In this document: one piece after another, positions 26,393 through 34,549 of the stretch | Position numbering within the stretch: the stretch's first letter is position 1 | How the letters are laid out: every line of letters starts with the position of its first letter | DNA from: Verrucomicrobiota bacterium | Lineage (GTDB): Bacteria > Verrucomicrobiota > Verrucomicrobiia > JADLBR01 | Direction: 5' to 3' | NCBI GenBank assembly: GCA_029560585.1 | Contig: JAKQKQ010000217.1 | Location: forward strand, 1-48,683 | DNA length: 48,683 nucleotides | Notes under the pieces: model-generated | What the model was told of the DNA's origin: nothing | What the model saw: only the letters and a program-made list of their open reading frames with translations | The model's database searches: none | Made by a program: the position numbers and the translations under genes

Positions 26393-29269
26393 TCAGGGCC
26401 GCGTGTGGCCATCGTCCGGGGTTGTCGCGGGTGCCCCGGCGTTGGATGGTCCCGCCAGCGGATCGTCGTGATAGGTTCCTATCTTCTCGAACGGGATGGG
26501 CGCGAATCCGAGCCTCCAAGCGGGGGATTCTGCCTTGAGGCGAAAGTCATCTTTCTCCGCATCGGCGAAAAGGGGGTCTGCGACGATCGAGTGTCGATCC
26601 ATGCCCAGCGATTGCCATGCGACCCACTCGTCCATTGGGACGACCTCGTGGCACTGGATGTCGTCGACCCACACGAGGCCCCGCTCGCCCGGAAGGCGGA
26701 TGCGTACGTAGAACTTTTTCATTTCGGGATGGCCGCCCTGGTCGGGCGCAGGGAAGCGGAAGGTACATTCATGGCGGGACCATGTCGTGCCCACCCGCAT
26801 GGGCTCCACGTGCTGCCAGCTATATGCATCCTTGCGGTAGGCCTGGGCACCGAGTTCGACGCGGGTGTCGGGCGCCGCTGCCCGGAACCATGCCGCGACG
26901 CGGTAGACTTTGCCCGGGCCGACGGCGATCTCGGCGCTCTTGATGCTGGGGATGCGGGCCCAGGATTCGCCCTCGAGTTTCGGGTCCTTGGATTTCTCGG
27001 GATCCGGGATGCCCTCGAGGCGGAGACAGCGCGCACCCGAATGCGGACGATCGTCGCTGATGGTGGCGGTGTCCCTGGCGCTGGGCCGGATGTGCCAATG
27101 CCACGATGGCGGGGTCTGACCGACGGCACCCTCCTCGAATCCCGCGTTGGGCGGAGCAAGGTCGGGACCGACGCTGTCGCCCGACTTCAGATAGCCCGTC
27201 TTGATGGATGAGGAACCGTTCCACAGGAGATTGGAGTCGGAGAGATTGTGCTCGAACGATAGATTGCGGAATCGGAAGGCCTGTCGCTGAGGATCGTTCC
27301 AGCACAGGATGTTCCGGCGGGCGATGTTGCGCTGCATCGTGCGACCGTCGGGCAGGGGAGCCGTCCGAGGATCGCGGAGGCTGGGAACGCCCTTCCACGC
27401 GGGCAGATTCTTGACGCCGTCATACTGCCTGCACCAGTTGTCGATCTCGCGCCTCCACCAGCCGTAATCCGTGTTCCATCCACTGAATTCGATCTGGCTG
27501 GTCGGCCCGTTCTCGTCGCGGCCGCTGCCGCAATCGACGATGATGTTGTTTTCGATGACGTTGTCGCGACCGTCGTGGACCATGATGCCGGCGCGGGGCG
27601 TACGGGCCACGATGTTGCCGCTGACCGTGACGCCCATCGCAGTCCAATCCAGATAGATGCCCCACGCAAAATAGGGCGAGAGCCATCTGCCCGATTTGCC
27701 GCTGCGACCGATGATGTCGTGGATGAAGTTGTGGCGGATGACGGTGCCGTGGGCCGATAGCCAGTTCAGGGAGCCGCCGTAGATCGCGCCGGTATCCATC
27801 GTTTCCAGGCAGACGTGGTGGATGTGATTCAGTTCGATCAGGTGGTTCTGGCCCGAGAACTGGACCCCGAACCTAGGGAGATGATGCAGGTGGTTTCGCG
27901 AGGCACGATTGCCGGTCCCCGAAAGAACGATCCCGCAGCCCTGCTTGTGGAACGCTCCCGTGCGGGTGATCGCGTTGTTCTCGGCATAATTGCCCCCGGC
28001 CGCGAGCGTTCTCTCGTCCCCGCCGCCGAGCGCGATGCCGTGGCTGCCGGTGTCCGAGATATCGCAGCCGACGATCCCGTTGCCAGCGCCACCGTGAATA
28101 GCGATGCCGCTTCCAGCATAATCCCCGACGTTCCGGATCGCGCAGTCTGCCACGAGGCAATGGGTGGCGCCTTTGATCGTGATGGCCGTGCCATCGCAAC
28201 ATTCGAATGCGATGCCGCGGAACGTGACGCGGGCCGTCCCCGGACCGATCTCCAGGATGGTCTTGAGCCTTGGGGCGCAAACCTGCCGGCCCCGCAACGG
28301 ACGAGGTGGCCAGAAGTAGAGCATTCCCGCGCCGTCATCCAGATACCACTCGCCGGGGGCATCGAGTTCCTCCCGGAGACCCTGCACGAAATAGCGGTCG
28401 CCCGGCAGAATCTCATACGAGCAATTGCGGCCGAGCGTGACGATTCGCCTGTCGCGGTCGAAGGCCGTGATCGGCGCCATGTTGTTCCACCATTCGTGGG
28501 AGGGGAAGATGCTCACCTCGCCATCGGTGGGCTTCACCCAGGTGCGCAGATCGGACGAAGCCACTCGCAGCATCCGTCTCGCTCCGGCGCGGCCGAGTTG
28601 ATCGGCCGTGATGGGTTGGGGATCGGCGAATGTCCAACCGCTGTCGAACGGTCGATCCGGGTCCAGGTTCGGATATCGGGCCAGCGGCTGACGGCGCCCC
28701 TCGAAGATGAGTTGTCGGAACCGGACGCCACCGAGGCCCTGTGACCTGACGTCGGCTTTCAGTATCTGTCCCTCGTGCGGCTGAAATCCGGTGATCGGAA
28801 GCCCGCCGCTCAGGACCGGTCGCTCATCGCGATAGGCGCGGTAGATGATCGGCGCCTCTGCCGTCCCGCTATCCTCGCTCCCGAGGGTCAGGGTATGTGC
28901 CAGATGGTATACGCCCCCGCGCACATGCACGGTCGCGGCCGTTCGGCTCCCCGGGCCTGATTTTCGAATCTCATCCCGTGCGCGCTCAAGCGTCGCGAAC
29001 GGCTGCCCGATGGTGCCGGGGTTTGCATCGTTACCGTCCGGCGCAACGTACAGTTCGCGGGTGGGTTCCGCGCATGAGGCGAACGTCAGGAGACCTATCA
29101 GGACGGCAGGAGCGAAGAAGCCGGGCGTCTTGCTCCGCGGAGGGCGCACCACGGGCGTCGGGAGGACAACGGCCGCATCCCCTCGCTGTTCTGGACTATC
29201 ATCCCGTTGCACGGCGCCTCCGCCCGACCTCCTTGAGCGTGGCCACATCGGCAGGATGGATCGAGCCAT
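26393..29269 (-). CDS. Exported right-handed beta-helix protein with carbohydrate-binding module
   Basis: A 958-residue protein. A hydrophobic segment FFAPAVLIGLLTFASC near residue 50-66 looks like a lipoprotein signal. Then comes LYVAPDGNDANPGTIGQPFATLERARDEIR (DUF1565-type opening), a long run of beta-helix rungs (about 350-610; repeated GNGIVGCDISDTGSHGIAL-like turns, VIENNIIVDC) and a CBM4/9-like beta-sandwich (NAGFEEG...SGARCLRLEG, about 715-890). This resembles GH141/GH120-type hydrolases and polysaccharide lyases on beta-helices. The catalytic class is not decidable. The frame overlaps the upstream fucosidase by 71 bases; a GTG start near residue 42 would remove the overlap and place the signal peptide at the N-terminus, so the start is uncertain. 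Confidence 0.72.
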   Translation of the reverse strand: MARSILPMWPRSRRSGGGAVQRDDSPEQRGDAAVVLPTPVVRPPRSKTPGFFAPAVLIGLLTFASCAEPTRELYVAPDGNDANPGTIGQPFATLERARDEIRKSGPGSRTAATVHVRGGVYHLAHTLTLGSEDSGTAEAPIIYRAYRDERPVLSGGLPITGFQPHEGQILKADVRSQGLGGVRFRQLIFEGRRQPLARYPNLDPDRPFDSGWTFADPQPITADQLGRAGARRMLRVASSDLRTWVKPTDGEVSIFPSHEWWNNMAPITAFDRDRRIVTLGRNCSYEILPGDRYFVQGLREELDAPGEWYLDDGAGMLYFWPPRPLRGRQVCAPRLKTILEIGPGTARVTFRGIAFECCDGTAITIKGATHCLVADCAIRNVGDYAGSGIAIHGGAGNGIVGCDISDTGSHGIALGGGDERTLAAGGNYAENNAITRTGAFHKQGCGIVLSGTGNRASRNHLHHLPRFGVQFSGQNHLIELNHIHHVCLETMDTGAIYGGSLNWLSAHGTVIRHNFIHDIIGRSGKSGRWLSPYFAWGIYLDWTAMGVTVSGNIVARTPRAGIMVHDGRDNVIENNIIVDCGSGRDENGPTSQIEFSGWNTDYGWWRREIDNWCRQYDGVKNLPAWKGVPSLRDPRTAPLPDGRTMQRNIARRNILCWNDPQRQAFRFRNLSFEHNLSDSNLLWNGSSSIKTGYLKSGDSVGPDLAPPNAGFEEGAVGQTPPSWHWHIRPSARDTATISDDRPHSGARCLRLEGIPDPEKSKDPKLEGESWARIPSIKSAEIAVGPGKVYRVAAWFRAAAPDTRVELGAQAYRKDAYSWQHVEPMRVGTTWSRHECTFRFPAPDQGGHPEMKKFYVRIRLPGERGLVWVDDIQCHEVVPMDEWVAWQSLGMDRHSIVADPLFADAEKDDFRLKAESPAWRLGFAPIPFEKIGTYHDDPLAGPSNAGAPATTPDDGHTRP

Positions 29270-30326
29270 CGGGCAGAGGCCCCACGTTCAAGAGGAGGTT
29301 GGCGCTCTTGGACGCGGCGTCCCCCAGCATGGCCATGACCTCGTCGGGCGTGACGTGTTCCGCGTCATCGAGCCAACCCCAGAGTGCGCCTTTGGGGGCG
29401 TTCGGCCCATGCTTTTGCATAGTGCGACAAATCTCCATCGGTTTGCCGGCGCGGTTCTTCATGGCGGCCGCGATCTGCGGCTGTTCGGGCGCCATGAAGT
29501 CCTCGAGCTCGGGATAGAGCCCGGATTTGTAGCAGATCAGGGCGTGGGGTTGGAGCCGACGGATGCGCGCATAGAGTTCGGGGACACGAAAGCGCTCCTT
29601 GTCGCCGCTGAGCGGCACCGCGATACCGTCGAGCCATACACCCGCGATCGGGCCGTAGTGCGAGCACAACTCGCTCACGCCCTTGTCAATATATTCAACG
29701 TAATTATTGAAATCATATTTCTCACGGGGCGCATAGAACGGGTCCGGCGGATCATAGGCGGGGCGAACGGACTTGACTTTCCAGTCCCATGGCGCCGGGC
29801 CGTGGGGGTGGCGCCAATCGAAGCCGTGCTCGTAGAAGACGAAGAAACCGAGGCCGCGCTCGCTGCAGGCGTTGGACATCTCGGCGACGAGGTCGCGTTT
29901 GGCGGGGGAGTTGAGGCTATTGAAGTCGGTGGCTTTCGTGTCCCAGAGGCAGAAGCTGTCGCAGTGTTTGCAGACGAGGGTGACGTATCGCATGCCAGCC
30001 TCTTCGGCCAGCGCGGCGATGGCGCGGGCGTCGAACTTCTCGGCGGTGAAGCGATCCTTGAGCCTCGCGTATTCGGCGATGGGGATGCGCTCGTGATATT
30101 GGACCCACTCCCCTTTGCCGAGCAGGGAATAGAGCCCGTAGTGGATAAAGAGGCCGGAGCGCGCCTCGCGGAACCAGGCGAGGGCCGCGGCGCGCGGGTC
30201 CCGCGCGTAGATGTCGGCCAGGCGCTTGAGGTATGGGGGAACGGAGCCCGTTGCGGCCCCTGACGTACCGGTGCAAGCGGATGCGAGGGCACCGCCCAGC
30301 GAGGTGATGAATGATCGGCGATTCAT
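29199..30326 (-). CDS. GH29 alpha-L-fucosidase (first copy)
   Basis: A 375-residue enzyme hydrolysing terminal alpha-L-fucose. MNRRSFITSLGGALAS is Tat-like (N-R-R-S-F). The barrel includes WFREARSGLFIHYGLYS (51-67), VCKHCDSFCLWDT (the usual KHHD with one His replaced by Cys) and the nucleophile D233 in AGVWLDGI. NLLLNVGPLPDGSIHP near the end is the usual GH29 finish. The acid/base residue is not assigned because it is poorly conserved in GH29. It faces the AraC gene at 30447 across 120 bases containing the shared motif, so AraC control is likely. It leads the beta-helix and deacetylase genes. It resembles the second copy at 32963-34204. Confidence 0.9.
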   Translation of the reverse strand: MNRRSFITSLGGALASACTGTSGAATGSVPPYLKRLADIYARDPRAAALAWFREARSGLFIHYGLYSLLGKGEWVQYHERIPIAEYARLKDRFTAEKFDARAIAALAEEAGMRYVTLVCKHCDSFCLWDTKATDFNSLNSPAKRDLVAEMSNACSERGLGFFVFYEHGFDWRHPHGPAPWDWKVKSVRPAYDPPDPFYAPREKYDFNNYVEYIDKGVSELCSHYGPIAGVWLDGIAVPLSGDKERFRVPELYARIRRLQPHALICYKSGLYPELEDFMAPEQPQIAAAMKNRAGKPMEICRTMQKHGPNAPKGALWGWLDDAEHVTPDEVMAMLGDAASKSANLLLNVGPLPDGSIHPADVATLKEVGRRRRATG

Positions 30327-30421
30327 GGTTCTTATCGGATGAGGTGGGGTTCAGGATCATCTGGCAGGGCCCGCGGCCCCTAGGCGTACTATCCCAGATT
30401 ATCTGGGGCATTGCGGGCGGC

Positions 30422-30457
30422 GTCTATATCTGATTAGGTAGTTGTTGTGTCTGTTTC
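30422..30457 (+). promoter_or_regulatory. Second copy of the shared intergenic motif
   Basis: Matches 16805-16840 at 29 of 36 positions. It lies between the fucosidase (minus) and AraC (plus) and overlaps the first codons of the annotated AraC frame (GTG at 30447), which suggests either that AraC starts further downstream or that the motif includes its translation start. An AraC autoregulatory operator is the simplest reading but is unproven. Confidence 0.5.
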
Positions 30458-31319
30458 GACATTGAGGAAACGGAACCGCGGAGCGTACGGGAGCCCGTTT
30501 TCGGGGGTGGGCATCGAATTTTACCCGCTCGGTGTCACGCCCGATCACTCGGGCGTCGTGCTTCACGAGGTGGGATTCCTGCCGCGCAATGACTGGTGGG
30601 TTTTCCCGAACGTATTCAGTCCTTTCTGGCGCCTGTACTACAATTTTCGTCCCGGGCACAAGGTCATCTTCCCGGATCGCGAGGTGCCGATCACGCCGAG
30701 GCACATCATGGTGATCCCCGAGCGCTGCCTATTCCATTGCGAAGGTCGGACTGCCGTGCCCAACCTGTGGCTGGCGTTCAGTGTCGCGAGGCGCCTCGTC
30801 ACGGGCACACGCGTGCCCCTGTTGCTGAAGCCGAGTCCGACTGAGCTTTTCCTGCTGCGCGCCATCGCCGGGCTGATCGGGCGGCGTCATGCCGAGCGCG
30901 AGAGCGCGTACTTCGCGGGCCTGGCGCTCTTGCGCCTTGTGCTGGGCCGACCGGAGATCCGGTGGGCGGGCGGTGTCATCCCGGAGGGGGTCCGGCGCGC
31001 GCTGCGGCTGATCGAAGTCGAATATGGGGCGAGGCTCGCGATCCCGGCGCTGGCGGAGGAGGCGGCGATGAGCGTTCGGGGTTTCACGGCGGCATTCCGC
31101 CGGGCCTGCGGCAAGTCGCCCGCCCGATATGTCACCGAGGTCCGAGTGCGCGAGGCGTCGCACCTCTTGCTCGAGACCGACGAATCGATCGATGCGATCG
31201 CGGCGCGCACCGGTTTTCTCAATCGGCATCACTTCAGCCGCGTGTTCAAGGGCACCACCGGCGAATCTCCCGCCATGTTTCGGCATCGGCACGGCGAGGG
31301 CGCGCTGGCTCGAGAATAG
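30447..31319 (+). CDS. AraC-family transcriptional regulator (fucosidase side)
   Basis: A 290-residue regulator. Residues about 20-110 form a cupin-like sensing domain (FRPGHKVIFPDREVPITPRHIMVIPERCLFHC). The last 100 residues are the AraC double helix-turn-helix (LAIPALAEEAAMSVRGFTAAFRRACGKSPARYVTEVRVREASHLLLETDESIDAIAARTGFLNRHHFSRVFKGTTGESPAMFR). It probably senses a sugar and activates the divergent fucosidase. The GTG start shown has no Shine-Dalgarno and overlaps the shared motif; an in-frame GTG near codon 21 is another possibility. It converges on the GH1 gene. Confidence 0.88.
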   Translation: MSVSTLRKRNRGAYGSPFSGVGIEFYPLGVTPDHSGVVLHEVGFLPRNDWWVFPNVFSPFWRLYYNFRPGHKVIFPDREVPITPRHIMVIPERCLFHCEGRTAVPNLWLAFSVARRLVTGTRVPLLLKPSPTELFLLRAIAGLIGRRHAERESAYFAGLALLRLVLGRPEIRWAGGVIPEGVRRALRLIEVEYGARLAIPALAEEAAMSVRGFTAAFRRACGKSPARYVTEVRVREASHLLLETDESIDAIAARTGFLNRHHFSRVFKGTTGESPAMFRHRHGEGALARE

Positions 31320-31404
31320 AGAGGTTCTTTAGGCCAGGCGGTCCGGTGGCCCGGTCGTCGGCGATCGGGCACGGAGAGGTGCCGGTCGCACGGGGCACGA
31401 GGGT

Positions 31405-32775
31405 TCACACGACCCTATTCAGCCCGATGACATTCTGGTACCAGCGGAAGCTCTGTTTGGGAACGCGCGCCCGCGTGGCGTAATCGATGTACGTGATCCC
31501 AAATCGTCGGCTGTAGCCCCACGCCCACTCGAAATTATCCATGAGGCTCCAGTGGAAATAGCCGATGAGGGGGCGGCCTTCCCCGATTGCTCGCAGGGCG
31601 CTGCGGAGATAGGCGCGGGTGTAGAGGATGCGGCCGAGGTCGAGGATCTCGCCGGCGGCGTCGGGCGCATCGTCGCAGGCGCAACCGTTTTCGCTGATGA
31701 AAATGGTCAGGTCCTTTTTTCCCAGTGCTTCGCCGACGAGGCGAATGCCCCAATAGAGAGATTCGGGGAGGACATTGAGCCAGGGCATATGCATCTGCGG
31801 ATAGCCCCTGGGCAAGGGGAGCACCTCGTACCCGCGCGCGTTATCGGCCGCGCGCACGTAGTGGCCCGTATAGACGTTGAATCCGAGGGCATCGAGCGGC
31901 TGGGCGATCGTTCTCATGTCGCCGGCCAGGATTTCGGGGGCGTCGGCGCCAAGCTCGTCGAGTGCCCCCGGGCTGTAGCGCCCGGTGAGGGCGGGCACGA
32001 GGATGCAGCCGTTGTGGTGTTCGCCGACGAAGGCCGCGCGGGCGGCCTCGATGTTCTCCGGCGTCTCAACGACGGGCACATAGGCGTCGAAGTTATCGAC
32101 GAGCGAGACGTGGCAGGGCCCGGGCGATGCGGACCGGATGGCCTGGCAGCCCATGCCGTGTGCAAGGAGCGCGTGGTGAACGGTCTGGAGCAATTCCTTC
32201 CGCGAACGGAGGACCGTGCCAGGCGCGTGTGGCGGGGCCTCGTTCAAGCCGTAGCCCATGTGCGTGAAACACCGGATCTCGTTGATCGTCATCCAATGCG
32301 CGACGCGGTCCCCGAGGCGCGCGACGACCGCGGAGCAGTAGCCGGCAAAATCCTTGGCCATCTCGCGGCTGCGCCACGAGCCGTAGCGATCCTCGAGCGC
32401 CTGCGGGCTGTCCCAGTGGAAGAGGGTGGCGTGGGGCGTGATGCCGTGGCGCAAGAGCGCATCCGCGAGACGGCGATAGAAATCGAGGCCGCGCTCGTTC
32501 ACGGGACCGCGACCCTCGGGGATCACGCGCGGCCAAGAGATGCTGAAGCGATAGTGCCGTATCCCCAGTTCGGCCATGAGCCGGACATCGTCCTGGAACC
32601 GGTGGTAGTGGTCGCAGGCGACGTCGCCGCTGTCGCCGCCGCGCACGCGTCCCGGCATGCGACAGAACGTGTCCCACACGCTCGGCATCCTGCCATCCTC
32701 GAAGGCAGCCCCCTCGATCTGGTACGCCGCCGTCGCCGCGCCCCACCAGAAGTCTTTAGGAAAGGCATCCACCAT
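31405..32775 (-). CDS. GH1 beta-glucosidase-like enzyme, NEP-to-NEI variant
   Basis: A 456-residue GH1 enzyme of normal length, without a signal peptide, so probably cytoplasmic and acting on imported oligosaccharides. The N-terminal FPKDFWWGAATAAYQIEGA signature, FHWDSPQALE, the nucleophile E362 in IFISENG and the aglycone-site block HWSLMDNFEWAWGYSRRFG are all present. The acid/base Glu is E166, but the usual T-x-N-E-P motif reads T-I-N-E-I, losing the nearly invariant proline. Activity is likely kept, since both glutamates remain. Sugar specificity is unknown. It lies downstream of the second fucosidase on the same strand, 187 bases away. Confidence 0.9.
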   Translation of the reverse strand: MVDAFPKDFWWGAATAAYQIEGAAFEDGRMPSVWDTFCRMPGRVRGGDSGDVACDHYHRFQDDVRLMAELGIRHYRFSISWPRVIPEGRGPVNERGLDFYRRLADALLRHGITPHATLFHWDSPQALEDRYGSWRSREMAKDFAGYCSAVVARLGDRVAHWMTINEIRCFTHMGYGLNEAPPHAPGTVLRSRKELLQTVHHALLAHGMGCQAIRSASPGPCHVSLVDNFDAYVPVVETPENIEAARAAFVGEHHNGCILVPALTGRYSPGALDELGADAPEILAGDMRTIAQPLDALGFNVYTGHYVRAADNARGYEVLPLPRGYPQMHMPWLNVLPESLYWGIRLVGEALGKKDLTIFISENGCACDDAPDAAGEILDLGRILYTRAYLRSALRAIGEGRPLIGYFHWSLMDNFEWAWGYSRRFGITYIDYATRARVPKQSFRWYQNVIGLNRVV

Positions 32776-32894
32776 GAATTTGACCGCCTCTCGACCCTCT
32801 GATGGAACTCTACGGCGGATCTTTCGATTGGAGAACTTCGAAATGGGGGCGAATCGAAAATAGCCGGCGTGGCCGATCGATTTCGCCTAGCGGT

Positions 32895-32920
32895 CTGTCG
32901 GGCTTTGAAAAGTCCGACAG
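32895..32920. repeat. Strong intergenic hairpin
   Basis: CTGTCGGGCTTT pairs with AAAGTCCGACAG over 12 positions with one mismatch (G-U in RNA) and a two-base centre. CTAG occurs on both sides beyond a four-base gap, extending the symmetry. It stands in the 187-base gap between the second fucosidase and the GH1 gene and may be a terminator or a small dispersed repeat. Confidence 0.5.
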
Positions 32921-32962
32921 ATTCCTAGCCTAAATATTTCCCTCGGTCGGTTGCGTGGCGAG

Positions 32963-34204
32963 TCACTCCGTGGGGGCGGCCGCCTTGTCCTTCTTGCGCT
33001 TCGGTGATTCGACCGGTGCCTCTGTTGGCGCAGCGGGGGCGGGCCATCCCTGTTCGTGGATGCGGCGGCCGACGTCGCCGAGGGTCTTGGCGTCCACGGG
33101 ATGGATGGAGCCGTCGGGCAGCGGGCCGGTATTCATGAGCAGGTTACAGTCTTGGCCGAACGCCTGTGCGAGCCGCAGCAGGGTCTCGTTGGCGTCGAGG
33201 TGCTTGTCGTCATCGGCCCGCTTGTATCCCCAGACGTGGGGCTGGAGGGTGTCGCAGATCTCGTTATGCTTGCCCTTGTTTTTGTCCCACGCCTCCTGGG
33301 CGATTCTCGCCTTTTCGTCCCCGTACTGTTTCCGCACGCGGTCGGCGAGCGACTGGCCGCGGCGCTCCGGCGCGGCGAAATCCTCCGTTCCGTTGGCCCC
33401 CTGCTTGAAACAGATCAGCGTCTGCGGCTGCAGCCTGCGGATCATCGCATAGGTCTCGGCGATGGGGAACAGGTCGGGCCGCGCGTAATAACCCATGATG
33501 GGGTCGAACCAGATGCCCGCCAGCGGGCCATAGTTTGTCAGCAGTTCCTTGAGTTGGCCGTGGACAAAATCAATGTAATGGGCGAAGTCCTCGTCCTTCT
33601 GCCAGAGATAGCGCGGCTCGGGCTGCTTGTAGTTGGGGCGGGCCATGGGGTTGAATTGCCGCGGGTAGAAATACGGGTGCCGCCAATCCAGCGCGTAGGA
33701 GTAATAGAGGAAGAGGCCGAGGGATTTCTTGCGGCACTGCTCGGCGAGTTCCGCCACCAGGTCGCGCCGTGCCGGGCTCGCGGCGCTGGTGTAGTCCGAG
33801 TGTTTCGAATCGAACAGGCAGAAGCTGTCGTGGTGGCGCGACGTGATGTTGACATACCGCATGCCCGCACCAGCCGCTAGGTCCGTGATGCGGTCCGCGT
33901 CGAATTTCTCGGGCCGGAACTGATCCTTCAGTTTTTCGTATTCGGCGGGTGGGATCGCCTCGTGGTACATGACCCACTCGCCCCGGCCCAGGATGCTGTA
34001 GAGGCCGTAGTGCATGAAGAGCCCAAATCGCGCCCCGCGGAACCACGCCAGCGCGGCGGCGTGCGGGTCCTTGGCATAAAGCTCGGCGTGGTCCTTGAGG
34101 TAGGAGGGGACCGGATCGCCCGCCGATGCAGCGGCTCGCGAGTTCGAGAATGGGGACGCGGCGACCGCGCCTCCGAGGACGGTGATGAAGTTGCGACGAT
34201 TCAT
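32963..34204 (-). CDS. GH29 alpha-L-fucosidase (second copy)
   Basis: A 413-residue exported fucosidase with a Tat-like start (MNRRNFITVLGGAVAA). It has WFRGARFGLFMHYGLYS (54-70), the full SRHHDSFCLFDSKHSDY block, and nucleophile D234 in AGIWFDPI. It ends with the NLLMNTGPLPDGSIHP segment and a charged Pro/Lys-rich tail (about 390-413). Overall layout is very like the copy at 29199-30326, but that protein has Cys in the KHHD motif, so their substrates may differ. The gap to the upstream sulfatase stop is 345 bases, so it may have its own promoter. Confidence 0.9.
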   Translation of the reverse strand: MNRRNFITVLGGAVAASPFSNSRAAASAGDPVPSYLKDHAELYAKDPHAAALAWFRGARFGLFMHYGLYSILGRGEWVMYHEAIPPAEYEKLKDQFRPEKFDADRITDLAAGAGMRYVNITSRHHDSFCLFDSKHSDYTSAASPARRDLVAELAEQCRKKSLGLFLYYSYALDWRHPYFYPRQFNPMARPNYKQPEPRYLWQKDEDFAHYIDFVHGQLKELLTNYGPLAGIWFDPIMGYYARPDLFPIAETYAMIRRLQPQTLICFKQGANGTEDFAAPERRGQSLADRVRKQYGDEKARIAQEAWDKNKGKHNEICDTLQPHVWGYKRADDDKHLDANETLLRLAQAFGQDCNLLMNTGPLPDGSIHPVDAKTLGDVGRRIHEQGWPAPAAPTEAPVESPKRKKDKAAAPTE

Positions 34205-34549
34205 GGGAACAAAAAGATGTTAAACTCGCACGTGTGTCCATGTCCATACCCGAGCCGGTCGGGCACGCCCTCTTATCTTTGGCTTCGCTCGTGTCTGGAG
34301 CGAGCGTTTTACTCTTGAAGGAGCGGGGGAGTTCCGCCCCCGTGCGGGGTTGAACGCATCGGCCAATGGATCGCCGAAGCCGGAAGCCGCTTCACCACCG
34401 CAATTGACGCGAAGCAGCGAAGGGCATGCGCCCTTCGGCGTTGGCTGAGTGCGTCGGCCGTTCGATGAGGAGTGAGGGCGCCCCGCCGCCGAGCGAGGAC
34501 GGCGCGAGATTCGGGTCAAGCCGTCATCGGCTCGGCGATAACCAACGCG
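34205..34549. other. Intergenic region with several GC-rich hairpins
   Basis: No gene is supported in these 345 bases between the second fucosidase and the sulfatase. A perfect stem-loop CGAAGGGC/GCCCTTCG with loop ATGC lies at 34418-34437, and CGGGGG/CCCCCG arms at 34324-34342. They may end the upstream sulfatase transcript or belong to dispersed repeats. The fucosidase promoter should lie towards 34205, but no clear boxes are visible. Confidence 0.5.

Noticed and set aside
29199-29269. Frameshifted fusion of the fucosidase and beta-helix genes
   Set aside because: The fucosidase has its normal GH29 ending and the beta-helix protein its own signal segment, so they are separate genes.
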